From JAWVFM01 sp963843315 (GTDB lineage: Bacteria; Actinomycetota; Thermoleophilia; Solirubrobacterales; 70-9), in the NCBI GenBank assembly GCA_963843315.1, contig CAWJJU010000004.1:62001-126000 (forward strand): 64,000 bases of DNA. The letters are read 5' to 3'. Below the pieces are notes generated by a model, which ran no database searches, had not been told where the DNA came from, and worked only from the letters and a program-made list of their open reading frames with translations. Below, piece after piece: positions 1 through 8,119 of this stretch. A program made the position numbers and the translations under genes. Each line of letters begins with the position of its first letter. The stretch's first letter is position 1.

Positions 1-69
1 TTCGAATCGCGCGGCGTGGTCAGGACGCCCGGGATCGCAGGCCGGGCGTAGTCACGCCGCGCCGATCGC

Positions 70-1352
70 TCACCCCGAAGGGGTGCAGCCCCCCGAGCCG
101 TCGCATGTTCCTCCCGCGCACGGGGTGCCGTTCGGGCGGGGGACGCAGGTGCCGCCGGTCCCGCTGCAGGTGAAGCACTCGCCGGCGCAGGCGGTGTTGC
201 AGCAGACGCCGTTCACGCAGTGGGTGCTGACGCAGTCGCCGTCCACTCCGCACGGAGTGCCCGGACATCCGTTGTCGACCACGCCGTCGCAATCGTCGTC
301 GATGCCGTTGCCGCAGGTCTCCTGCGCCTCCGGGGTGCCTGGCACCGCGTCGCAGAAGACCGAGCCGCTGCCGTCGCAGACCATGGTTCCGTCGCGACGG
401 CATCCGCCGACCCCTGCGGAGCAGGCCTGGCCGATTTGCGGGTAGTCGGTGTACTGGCAGCCGCCCCCCACGCATGTCGCCGTCTTGCACTCCGCGGACC
501 TGTCGGGGCAATCGGTGGGCTGAGTGCAGGGCGCCGCCACACAGCCCGGCAGGGGTCGCAGACCGCAGGTCGCCCGGATTGCAGACGCGCGTCGTTGGGC
601 GTATGGGTATCGGTGCCGTCGGGGCAATCGGAGTCCTGGGATGCAATCAGCAGTCGTCGACGATGCCAGTCGCACGTTCTCGTCGAGGCCGTTGCAGGTC
701 TCCTGCACCGGCAGGACCTCGCCGACGCACGCGCCCCAGGCTCCGCCCACGCAGACGCCGGTCACGCATGGCAGGTCCCGACGCCGTTGCTTCCTGCCGG
801 GCCCGGGTAGCAGTCTCGGGTGTCGCCGTCCAGGCCGTGCCGAGATGCAGGCGGACGTGTCGTAGGTGCAGTCGTCGACGCGCATGCGAGCGTCCCGCCA
901 CGAAGCCCAGGTCGAGCGACGTGCAGCGGAGCCGCCATGTCCGTGCCGTCGCACTGCTCCGACCCCTCGCGCACGCCGTTGCCGCAGACCTGTTGCGGCG
1001 CCGGCGCCCTGCAGTGGCCGTGGCGGCAGGTCTCGCCGTCGGCGCAGCGGTGCCCGCAGCGCCCGCAGTTGCGCTCGTCGGTGTCGAGATCGCGGCAGTG
1101 CTTGCCGCATTTCGCATAGCCGCGCTTGCACTTGCACTTGCCGTGATGGCAGTGCGCGTGCTTGGGGCAGCACTTGCCGTGGCAACGACGGTGCTTGGGA
1201 CAGCGGGCGAGGGCCGGGTCGGCGAACAGGGCTCCGGGCACCAGCGCGGCCAGCGCGACTCCGCCGAACCTCCGCAGCGCGGTACGCCGCGAAATCGCCC
1301 CGCCAGCGAGATCGCGTGCGATCGAATCAAGGCCAGCCGCTCTCCCCGCCAT
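70..1352 (-). pseudogene. Secreted Cys-rich protein with metal-binding-type repeats, multiply frameshifted
   Basis: The ATG at 1350-1352 opens a Tat-like N-terminus (SRRTALRRFGG, hydrophobic stretch, ALA) followed by a His/Cys-rich stretch (CPKHRRCHGKCC). Two recognisable secreted repeat types follow: CGNGVREGSEQCDG (myxococcal-type Cys-rich disulfide repeat, about 945-990) and DDDCDGVVDNGC (MopE-like putative metal-binding motif, about 265-310). No frame joins them: the N-terminal part is in the frame starting at 1352, the C-terminal part in the frame ending at 70, and between about 560 and 940 recognisable fragments alternate among all three frames. For example, DEN-CDG-IVDDC around 655-690 is readable only after removing two single bases. 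It is either a decaying gene or a region with uncorrected indels. The protein would be extracytoplasmic; a specific function cannot be assigned. Confidence 0.6.
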
Positions 1353-1406
1353 GACGGGCGTGATCCTTCCACAGCCGGCGGGCCGTCGAGGGCCGCGGGG
1401 CGATGG

Positions 1407-1426
1407 ATTGTCCGCTAGCTGACAAT
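1407..1426. promoter_or_regulatory. Near-perfect 20-bp palindrome upstream of the Cys-rich gene
   Basis: ATTGTC-CGCTAGCT-GACAAT reads almost identically on both strands (18 of 20 positions). It lies in the 85-bp gap between the end of the MauE-thioredoxin gene (1438) and the start of the Cys-rich gene (1352), both on the minus strand. It has no T-run, so an operator is more likely than a terminator. The role is inferred from position only. Confidence 0.3.
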
Positions 1427-1437
1427 GCGGCGCGGCG

Positions 1438-2907
1438 CTAGGCGGCGCCGCGAGCGAGCGCCAGGACGGCGTCCGCGCCGACCGCCACCTCCGAGGCGAC
1501 CCGGCCGTCGGCGCTCACCCGAATGGCCGACGGCGTGCCGCGAACCCCGACCTTGGGCCCGAGCTCGAAGCTCGCCTCGAGCAGGATCGGGGCCCGGATC
1601 CCCTGGTCGCGGTTCGCCTGGGCGTCACCGCGGGAGATCAGGACCAGCGATCCGCCCGCCCCGGGCTCGTCGCGTTCGAGGGCGTTCAGGTCGCCCACCA
1701 TCCTGCGGCAGAACCCGCAATTCGGGTCCCAGAAGACCAGCACCCGCTCGCGGCCCGCGAGGACGCTCGGGAGCTCCGTCGCGACGCCGTCGAGATCCGT
1801 GATGCCGTTCGTCCCCGGGAGGGGGTCGCCGGGCTTCGCGGCGGGCCGCAACTGCTCCACCTGAAGGGCGGGGGCGGTTGTCCGCTGGACGAGAGCCGCG
1901 ATCGCAGCTTCGCCGGCGGCGACGGCGGAAGCGATCCGCCCCTGCGCGTCGACCAGGACGGCACTCGGCGTGGCCCGCGCCTCGTACGCCTCGGAGACCA
2001 TCCGGTCCGCAGGCTCCGCAAGCACGGGCTCGACGCCGTGCTCTGAGGCCTCGGGGCGCATGCGCTCGGCATCTCCCCGGGTGATGGCGGCGACCGTCAA
2101 CGTCCCGGAGTGCGCCCGTCTCCACTCGCCGATCCGCGGCAGCAGCGCCCGGCATGGCCCGCAGCCGGGGTCGGTGAAGAAGAGCAGCACCGGCTTTCCG
2201 GCCGCGCGCAGCGATTCGAGGCTGATCCGTTGACCGCCGATCACGTCGGTGAGCTCGAATGCCGGGGCTGGGCTTCCGGGCGCGAGCCCGGGCTCCGAGG
2301 GCGCCTGGACCTCGGGAATGGCGATGCCGCGCGCGCGCAGGGCGCCCTCCAGCGCCTCGACGCGCAGCAGGAGCCGGCCGTTCTGGCGCAGGAGCCCGAG
2401 CAGTGCCATCGCGGCGGCCCCCACGACGGCGGCGAGCAGCAGGGCGCCCACGATCGCGGCGACCGCGGCGCCGCTCAGCGAGCCGGCGTCCTCGAGCCCC
2501 GCGCCCGGGCCGCTCCCGGCGAATGCGGCGATCGCGGCGAGGCCGGCGAGCGCGCCGTTGCGGGCCAGGGTCCTGGGCCCGGCCGGCTCCGAGTGGATCT
2601 GGCCGAAGCAATGGCAGTCCGGAGCTTCCCCGCGGCGCATCGCGTTGGCGATCCCCGCGCAGAAGGCGAGGAGCAGCAGAAAGGCGCCCACCGCCCCGGC
2701 TCGCGCCGTCCCGCCGAACAGGAGGAGCCCTGCGATCGTCAGCTCGGCAATCGGGAGCAGCGTTCCCGTCACCCGCGCCAGGCGCTCGGGAACGCCGAAT
2801 CCGAGTACCGCCGCGCGGGAGCCCTCGAGGTCAGCCAGCTTGGCTGCCCCCGCGAGCGCAAAGACCCCCACGAGCAGCGCCCGGATGATGGGCACAGCGA
2901 TCTCCAT
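1438..2907 (-). CDS. MauE-like membrane protein fused to two thioredoxin-like domains
   Basis: This 489-residue protein has three parts. Residues about 1-170 are a MauE/DoxX-like membrane domain with about four or five hydrophobic segments and a CHCFGQ motif at 98-103. A short helical stretch follows (about 175-192). The first TlpA/redoxin-like domain (about 207-340) has active site CGPC at 249-252. The second (about 355-489) has CGFC at 397-400. MauE proteins are known to accompany periplasmic disulfide or thiol chemistry, so this is probably a self-contained thiol-redox relay facing the cell exterior. The tandem arrangement, with different active-site dipeptides, is the odd point. The redox partner cannot be named from this sequence. 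It is followed downstream by the broken Cys-rich secreted gene, a plausible substrate, though this is conjecture. Confidence 0.8.
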   Translation of the reverse strand: MEIAVPIIRALLVGVFALAGAAKLADLEGSRAAVLGFGVPERLARVTGTLLPIAELTIAGLLLFGGTARAGAVGAFLLLLAFCAGIANAMRRGEAPDCHCFGQIHSEPAGPRTLARNGALAGLAAIAAFAGSGPGAGLEDAGSLSGAAVAAIVGALLLAAVVGAAAMALLGLLRQNGRLLLRVEALEGALRARGIAIPEVQAPSEPGLAPGSPAPAFELTDVIGGQRISLESLRAAGKPVLLFFTDPGCGPCRALLPRIGEWRRAHSGTLTVAAITRGDAERMRPEASEHGVEPVLAEPADRMVSEAYEARATPSAVLVDAQGRIASAVAAGEAAIAALVQRTTAPALQVEQLRPAAKPGDPLPGTNGITDLDGVATELPSVLAGRERVLVFWDPNCGFCRRMVGDLNALERDEPGAGGSLVLISRGDAQANRDQGIRAPILLEASFELGPKVGVRGTPSAIRVSADGRVASEVAVGADAVLALARGAA

Positions 2908-2915
2908 CGCGCGGA

Positions 2916-3686
2916 TTATCCCTGCAGAAGCCGCGGGTCGTTCGTGCAGATCCCGTCGACTCCCATGTCCACGAGCCTTGCCACCTCCTTGGGGTCGTCG
3001 ACGGTCCAGACGATCAGCTCGGCGCCGATCGAGCGGCAGGCCCGGGCCAGGGCCGGCGTGACGATCGCGCGGTAGGCCCAGATCGACGAGGCGCCGAGCT
3101 CAGGCGCCCGGCGGGTCACCGTACGGGGCAGGCGCGAGCGCATCGCGGCGACCCCGGCGAGGAGCAGCGGGCGCGCCCAGCGGATGTTGGGCCAGTCGCG
3201 AGTGGTCCTCGGCACGGTCCACCCCACCCGCAGGTCGGGAGCCAGGCGGTGCGCCTCACGCACCGAGCCCTCCTCCATGGTGGAGATCCTCGCCCGGCCG
3301 ACAAGGTCGTGGGCGCGGAGCGCCGCGACCACCTCGTCCTCGCGTCCGGCGACCTTGAGGTCGAGGTTGATCTCGACCTCGCGCAACGGGTCGCGCGCGA
3401 AGAGGCTCAGCGCCTCGTCGAGGGTGAGCGGGTCGCGGCGGGCGGCGTCACCCCAATCGTGGGCCACCAGGAGCGGGGCCGACCCGGGTGCGCCCGGCCC
3501 CGCCTTGGCGCGGCGCCAGTCCTCGGCGCGCTCGAAGTCCGAGCGGGGTCGCAGGACGTCGAACTCGATCAGGTCGACTCCGGCCTCGACGGCGGCGGCG
3601 AAGCTCGCGGCCGTGTTCCCCGGCGCCAGGGCGTCGGCCCCCTTGTGGCCGACGCGGATCCGCGGCCGGCCCGGAGTGCTACTCAC
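2916..3686 (-). CDS. Glycerophosphodiester phosphodiesterase family protein
   Basis: The 256 residues match the GDPD TIM-barrel pattern: GHKGADALAPGNT near the N-terminus with the catalytic His at 14, EFDV at 41-44, the second His in LLVAHD at 76, and the C-terminal VDGICTNDP. Members hydrolyse glycerophosphodiesters to glycerol-3-phosphate and an alcohol. The canonical HRG...PENT motif reads HKG...PGNT here, so the usual metal-ligand Glu (position 23) is Gly. Activity or metal use may therefore differ from the standard enzyme. No signal peptide is seen, so it is probably cytoplasmic. Its start overlaps the end of the upstream small membrane-protein gene by 8 bp, suggesting co-translation. 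Confidence 0.8.
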   Translation of the reverse strand: MSSTPGRPRIRVGHKGADALAPGNTAASFAAAVEAGVDLIEFDVLRPRSDFERAEDWRRAKAGPGAPGSAPLLVAHDWGDAARRDPLTLDEALSLFARDPLREVEINLDLKVAGREDEVVAALRAHDLVGRARISTMEEGSVREAHRLAPDLRVGWTVPRTTRDWPNIRWARPLLLAGVAAMRSRLPRTVTRRAPELGASSIWAYRAIVTPALARACRSIGAELIVWTVDDPKEVARLVDMGVDGICTNDPRLLQG

Positions 3687-3957
3687 CCGAGCGCTCGCGG
3701 CCGACCAGCAGCCGGACGATCGCGCCGAGGCCCGCGAGGACGCCCGCCGAGGTGAATCCGAACCCGAGCACCATCACCGCCAGCGTGCCCTTGTTCTGTT
3801 GCTGGAACTGGCCGATGAGCTCTATGTCCGACGAGGAGCTTCCGATGGCGACCGCCCCGATCAACGAGAGAACGAGCACGCCGACGGCCGCGACCATCAG
3901 CGCCTTGCCGAGGATGTCGAGCCACTCGAGGGTGTTGTCGTCCATCGCCCAGAACAT
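3679..3957 (-). CDS. Small membrane protein with two transmembrane segments
   Basis: This 92-residue protein has hydrophobic segments at about 17-40 (LGKALMVAAVGVLVLSLIGAV) and about 59-83. They are separated by a short polar loop (SSSSDIELIGQFQQQNKG), which predicts a hairpin in the membrane. There is no recognised domain. Translation may start at Met1 or at Met5 (MDDNTLEW). The gene overlaps the GDPD gene by 8 bp and precedes it in transcription, so the two form an operon. Function unknown. Confidence 0.6.
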   Translation of the reverse strand: MFWAMDDNTLEWLDILGKALMVAAVGVLVLSLIGAVAIGSSSSDIELIGQFQQQNKGTLAVMVLGFGFTSAGVLAGLGAIVRLLVGRERSGE

Positions 3958-3994
3958 AGCCCGGTGCCGGGACGGCGAACGGTAGGTTCGGCCG

Positions 3995-4462
3995 GTGGGA
4001 ATCCTCAGCCCCTACGCGCGGCGGCGGATCGCCGTGATCCTGCTCGTGGTGGGCGCCGCGATCATCGCGCTCGCCGCGCTCGACGCGGGTCCCTTCTCGG
4101 ATCCGCCCACCGAGGCCGACCGCGCCCAGTCCGTGCTGGAGGACTTCTTCGCCGCGGCGCGCGACAAGGACTACGCCCGCGTGTGCGCGCTGCTCGCCTC
4201 CTCGCAGCGCAAGACGCTCGAGCAGGCCGCCGCGCAGCTCTCGGGCGGCAAGATCGACGGCGGCTGCGCCGACGCGGTGGGCGCGGGAGGCGGCGGCACG
4301 CTGGCTCACTCCGAGGTGCGGATCCGCGACGTGCGCATCAGCGGCAACCTTGCGGCCATCGACGCCTCGATCCGGGTCCCCGGCGGCGGGCCGCCGCAGT
4401 TCCGGACCTTTCAGCTGGAGGAGGTGCACGGCGAATGGCGAGTGTCCGACCTGGGGATCTGA
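3995..4462 (+). CDS. Membrane-anchored secreted protein, NTF2-like candidate
   Basis: From a GTG start, 155 residues: a basic N-terminus (YARRR), one transmembrane anchor (about 12-28), then an extracytoplasmic part beginning DPPTEADRAQSVLEDFFAAARDKDYARVCALL. A helix with an alternating pattern followed by strands and a C-terminal W-R-V-S-DLGI is typical of NTF2/SnoaL-like lumazine-binding-type folds, which are often extracellular stress or scaffold domains in actinobacteria. Two Cys (VCALL and GGCADA) could form a disulfide. The gene is divergent from the small membrane-protein gene across a 37-bp gap. The family assignment is tentative. Confidence 0.6.
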   Translation: MGILSPYARRRIAVILLVVGAAIIALAALDAGPFSDPPTEADRAQSVLEDFFAAARDKDYARVCALLASSQRKTLEQAAAQLSGGKIDGGCADAVGAGGGGTLAHSEVRIRDVRISGNLAAIDASIRVPGGGPPQFRTFQLEEVHGEWRVSDLGI

Positions 4463-4541
4463 CTGCACCACCTTGAATCGGCCGGGGGAGCGGGGTGCGC
4501 TCTTGGCCCATAGGGGTCAGACCGCTTTCTTGGGGCCCGGG

Positions 4542-4570
4542 TTGACGGCTTCCTGCGGCGGGCGTAAGGT
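4542..4570 (+). promoter_or_regulatory. Sigma70-like promoter for a possibly leaderless transcript
   Basis: TTGACG (4542-4547) and TAAGGT (4565-4570) are separated by exactly 17 bp. The predicted transcription start would be at about 4577-4580, and the GTG start of the secreted protein gene is at 4580-4582. That leaves almost no leader and no Shine-Dalgarno sequence. Leaderless mRNAs are common in actinobacteria. Confidence 0.45.
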
Positions 4571-4579
4571 CGGCACGAC

Positions 4580-5374
4580 GTGCGGGGCGCGACCAACGAA
4601 GCGCGGCACCGGCTCCATCGCAGTGCGGTGTTGGGGTTCGCCGTCTTCGTGCTGGTGATTGCGCCCCTGCATGCCGTATTCGCCCGCGCGTCCACCGACA
4701 ATGCCGCCGCACTGGCAAGCCAGTTCTTCCCGTCCGTGACTCCGAAAAACACCTTCGTGCGCGGCTCGCTCGACGTGCACGTTTCCAGCCTGGATGCGAC
4801 GGACCCCGGGACTCCGACGGCGCCGACCGTCTTCCCCGCGCCCATCGACGAGCTGAAGGTGACCTTCGACCACCAGTTCAAGCTCCACCCCAAGGCGGCG
4901 CCGGTCTGCAAGGCCCGCCTCATCGCCACGAGCACGGACCAGGCTCGTGCGCTCTGCCCGCCCGGGTCCAACGTCGGGATCGGGCAGGCGACACTCTGCA
5001 TCGACAACGGCTCGGGCGGGTGCCTGGTCTACGGCTTCGACGCCGACCTGTTCAACGGGCGGAAGACGGGCCACGTTCGGCTCCACCTCTGGAACGGGGA
5101 CCTTCAGATCACGATCGTCGACAAGGGAAGAATCGGCCAGGCCCTGAAGGGCTCGGCCGACTTCGTCGGCGGCCCCCAGCTCGACTTTCCGATTGGCCGC
5201 CTCGTGAACGGCACGTTCGCCATCACCGATCTCGACCTGCTCGTGCAGCACGGCGGCTACGTGAAGGCGAAGTGCCAGGGCTCCGATTCGAGCTGGGACG
5301 CGAAGGCGAAGCTCGCCTATCTGCACAACACCCCGCTCGACCGGGCCAAGAGCTCGCAGCCCGGCTGGAGCTGA
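4580..5374 (+). CDS. Secreted protein of an unnamed envelope family (paralogue of the 43.1-kb gene)
   Basis: This 264-residue protein has an N-terminal signal sequence (AVLGFAVFVLVIAPLHAVFARA) and no further transmembrane segment. The mature part has the pattern DPGTPTAPTVFPAPIDELKV..FDHQFKL...APVCKARL....ALCPPGSNVGIGQATLC, with paired Cys residues. The protein at 43081-43896 shows the same order of elements (DPGTPTNPT, a K-[LV]-FD motif, LPTCN, CPKAVVGSGAITAC), so the two are probably distant paralogues. No named domain is recognised. It is likely a beta-rich extracellular protein of unknown function. The start is the GTG just after a predicted promoter. The 3' end runs directly into a 92-bp tandem repeat: the stop codon TGA lies within the first repeat copy. 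Confidence 0.65.
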   Translation: MRGATNEARHRLHRSAVLGFAVFVLVIAPLHAVFARASTDNAAALASQFFPSVTPKNTFVRGSLDVHVSSLDATDPGTPTAPTVFPAPIDELKVTFDHQFKLHPKAAPVCKARLIATSTDQARALCPPGSNVGIGQATLCIDNGSGGCLVYGFDADLFNGRKTGHVRLHLWNGDLQITIVDKGRIGQALKGSADFVGGPQLDFPIGRLVNGTFAITDLDLLVQHGGYVKAKCQGSDSSWDAKAKLAYLHNTPLDRAKSSQPGWS

Positions 5375-5644
5375 TTGCAAACACTTGCGACCGGCTGCGC
5401 CGGCCTTACATGCTGCTTTCGGGGCTAAAGCCCCTCACCGGACCGAATCAGCTCTAGAAGAGCTGATTGCAAACACTTGCGACCGGCTGCGCCGGCCTTA
5501 CATGCTGCTTTCGGGGCTAAAGCCCCTCACCGGACCGAATCAGCTCTAGAAGAGCTGATTGCAAACACTTGCGACCGGCTGCGCCGGCCTTACATGCTGC
5601 TTTCGGGGCTAAAGCCCCTCACCGGACCGAATCAGCTCTAGAAG
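5369..5644. repeat. Three perfect tandem copies of a 92-bp hairpin element
   Basis: Copies start at 5369, 5461 and 5553 with no visible differences. Each holds two hairpins: CCGGC-TGC-GCCGG and GGGGC-TAAA-GCCCC. At every copy junction AATCAGCTCT is followed after 3 nt by its reverse complement AGAGCTGATT. The array fills the whole interval between the convergent secreted-protein gene and prs. Its last copy supplies the end and stop codon of prs. A diverged single copy lies at about 54391-54447. It resembles an extragenic palindromic or MITE-like element rather than CRISPR, since there are no spacers. Confidence 0.9.
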
Positions 5645-6669
5645 AGCTGATTCTCCCCTGCGAAGATCTCGCTGACCGAGTCGTCGGCGAAGATGCGGCG
5701 GATCGAGTCGGCGAGGGTCTGCGCGGAGGAGAGCAGCGTGATGTTGTCGGGGTACCCCGGGCGCAGGGGGATGGTGTCGGTCACGACGATGCGCTCGATG
5801 CCCGACTCCTCGTAGGGAAGGCGCTCGAAGGCGGGGCCCGAGAAGACGCCGTGCGTGGCGCAGGCGATGACGCGCGCGGCGCCCTCCTCGAGCACGGTCT
5901 TCGCGGCGGCGCAGAGGGTGCCGGCGGTGTCGATCATGTCGTCGACCAGCACGGCGGTCTTGCCGCGAACGTCGCCGACCACGTAGCCGATCTCGGCGAC
6001 CTGCTGGGCGGGCCGCTCCTTCTCCATGACAGCCCAGTGGGTGCCGAGCTTGCGAGCGAAGTTGCGGGCCACCTTCACGCGGCCGGCGTCGGGGGAGACG
6101 ATCACCAGCTCCTCGGGGAATTGCTGGTCGAGGAAGTACTGCGTGAGCATCGGCATGGCCGTCATGTGGTCGACCGGCACCTCGAAGAAGCCCTGCACCT
6201 GACCGGAGTGGAGGTCCATGGTGAGGACGCGGTCGACGCCGATCGACTCGAGGCACTTGGCGACGACGCGGGCCGAGATCGGCTCGCGCGGCTGCGACTT
6301 CTTGTCCTGGCGGCCGTAGCCGAACCAGGGCATCACGGCGATGATCCGGTGGGCAGACGCGCCCTGGGCCGCGTCGATCATCACCAGCAGCTCCATGAGG
6401 GCGTCGTTGGGGGTCATCCCCTGCGCGCCGTTGGCGGCGGTGGACTGCACGAGGAACACGTCCGCGCCGCGGATCGACTCGTTGTAGCGGCAGTAGACCT
6501 CGCCGTCGGCGAAGGTCCGCAGGTCGACCTGGCCGAGATCGACGTCGAGGCGCTCGGCGATCTTGCCGGCGAGCTCCTGCGACGCGCGGCCTCCGAACAC
6601 CATCAGGCGCTTCGTGTAATCGTGGGTGATCGAGCTCAGCGAGCTCGGGCGCTCTTCAACGGTGCTCAT
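5638..6669 (-). CDS. prs: Ribose-phosphate pyrophosphokinase
   Basis: This 343-residue enzyme makes PRPP from ribose-5-phosphate and ATP for nucleotide, His and Trp synthesis. Visible family features are FADGEV near 54, the ATP-binding region MPWFGYGRQDKK (113-124), and the PRPP-binding loop VLVDDMIDTAGTL (240-252). Length is slightly above the usual 310-330 because of an N-terminal extension of about 15 residues. The last residues (NQLF) and the stop codon come from the tandem-repeat element downstream, so the original C-terminus may have been altered. It directly follows glmU (2-bp gap), the usual actinobacterial pairing. Confidence 0.96.
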   Translation of the reverse strand: MSTVEERPSSLSSITHDYTKRLMVFGGRASQELAGKIAERLDVDLGQVDLRTFADGEVYCRYNESIRGADVFLVQSTAANGAQGMTPNDALMELLVMIDAAQGASAHRIIAVMPWFGYGRQDKKSQPREPISARVVAKCLESIGVDRVLTMDLHSGQVQGFFEVPVDHMTAMPMLTQYFLDQQFPEELVIVSPDAGRVKVARNFARKLGTHWAVMEKERPAQQVAEIGYVVGDVRGKTAVLVDDMIDTAGTLCAAAKTVLEEGAARVIACATHGVFSGPAFERLPYEESGIERIVVTDTIPLRPGYPDNITLLSSAQTLADSIRRIFADDSVSEIFAGENQLF

Positions 6670-6671
6670 CG

Positions 6672-8063
6672 TTACGACTCGTCCGATCTCGCGGCCCTCT
6701 TCTCCGCGTATCCCTCGATGTTTCGCTGCTCGCCCTTGGTCACCGACAGGGCTCCGTCCGGAACATCCTCCCGGATCACGGCGCCGGCGCCAGTGTATGC
6801 ACCGTCCCCGACCTCAACCGGGGCGACGAAGGAGGTGTTGACCGCGATTCGCGCACCTTCCCCGATCTTCGTCCGGTGCTTCGCGAATCCGTCGTAGTTG
6901 GCGGTGATCGATCCGGCGCCGATGTTCGCCCCCGCACCGATGTCGGCGTCGCCGATGTACGCGAGGTGCGGGACCTTCGCACCCGGGCCGATGCGCGACT
7001 TCTTGACCTCGACGAACGTGCCGACCTTCGCGCCGTCGGAGATCACGGCCTCGGGGCGGAGGTAGGCGAAGGGCCCCACCGACACGTCCGCGCCGACGTC
7101 GCAGCTGACGAGGTGCGAGCGCAGGACCCGGGCGCCCTCGCCGACCGTCGCGTCGACGAGCGTCGAGTGCGGCCCGATCACCGCGCCGGCGCCGACGCGC
7201 GTGGCGCCCGTCAGGGCGCACCCCGGCTCGACCCTGGCGTCGGCGGCGATCTCGACGCCGGCGTCGATCCAGGTCGAGTCCGGGTCGACGATGGTCACGC
7301 CGGCGAGCATGTGGTCGCGGGCGATGAGCCTGCGGGCCTCGGCCTCGACCACGGCCAGGTCGGCGCGGTCGTTGACGCCCAGGCTCACGTGCGGGTCGTC
7401 CTCGACGTGCGCAACGACCCGCCCGCCGCCCTCGCGAATCCGCGGCAGCACGTCGCCCAGGTAGTACTCGCCCTGGGCGTTGTCGTTGGTGAGGCGCTCG
7501 AGCGCGCCTGCCAGCGCGGCGCCGTCGAAGGCGTAGATGGAGCTGTTGACCTCCCTGATGGCTAGCTCCTCGTCGCTCGCGTCGCCGGCGCCCGCCTTCG
7601 CCTCGGCGATCCGCGCAACGTCGCCGTCGGCGTCGCGGACGATGCGGCCGTAGCTGCCGGGCTCGTCCATGATCGCGGTGAGCACCGTGGCGGCGGCACC
7701 CGCCTTCTGGTGCGCGGCGAGGAGCCGTTCCATCACCCCCGTCGAGACCAGCGGGTGATCGCCCGGCAGCACGACCACGGTGCCGGAGTCGCGCACGACG
7801 CCGATGGCGGCACGCAGAGCGCCGCCCGTGCCGTCGGACTCGGGCTGGACGATCGTCTCCGTGCCCTCGGGCATCGCCCCGGACAGGTCGCGGTTCGGCG
7901 ACACGATCACGCCCACGCGCCCCGCGCCGGCCTCACGGGCGGCGGCGACAGGCCAGGCGATCATCGGCCGCCCGCAGACGGGATGAAGCATCTTCGGGGT
8001 CGAGGAGCGCATGCGCGTCCCCTCGCCCGCGGCCATGATCAACACGGTCGGGGCGTCGGTCAC
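6672..8063 (-). CDS. glmU: Bifunctional GlcN-1-P acetyltransferase / GlcNAc-1-P uridylyltransferase
   Basis: The chosen GTG start gives 463 residues, the normal GlmU size; the frame stays open upstream but that part has no family similarity. The N-terminal nucleotidyltransferase shows LIMAAGEGTRMRSSTPKML, QPESDGTGGA and LPGDHPLV. The C-terminal half is a left-handed beta-helix of hexapeptide repeats (for example VGAGAVIGPHSTLVDATVGEG) with the acetyltransferase-site pattern YIGDADIG..NIGAGSITANYDG. It produces UDP-GlcNAc for peptidoglycan in the cytoplasm. It lies between fdhD and prs, and transcription probably continues into prs. Confidence 0.95.
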   Translation of the reverse strand: MTDAPTVLIMAAGEGTRMRSSTPKMLHPVCGRPMIAWPVAAAREAGAGRVGVIVSPNRDLSGAMPEGTETIVQPESDGTGGALRAAIGVVRDSGTVVVLPGDHPLVSTGVMERLLAAHQKAGAAATVLTAIMDEPGSYGRIVRDADGDVARIAEAKAGAGDASDEELAIREVNSSIYAFDGAALAGALERLTNDNAQGEYYLGDVLPRIREGGGRVVAHVEDDPHVSLGVNDRADLAVVEAEARRLIARDHMLAGVTIVDPDSTWIDAGVEIAADARVEPGCALTGATRVGAGAVIGPHSTLVDATVGEGARVLRSHLVSCDVGADVSVGPFAYLRPEAVISDGAKVGTFVEVKKSRIGPGAKVPHLAYIGDADIGAGANIGAGSITANYDGFAKHRTKIGEGARIAVNTSFVAPVEVGDGAYTGAGAVIREDVPDGALSVTKGEQRNIEGYAEKRAARSDES

Positions 8064-8119
8064 GCGCGCATCGTAGTGGCGGGCCGGGGCAGCGTCCGGA
8101 ACGCGGCCCGCCGCGCAGG

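Noticed and set aside
5369..5644. CRISPR-like array
   Set aside because: The units are contiguous 92-bp perfect copies without unique spacers, and no cas genes are present.
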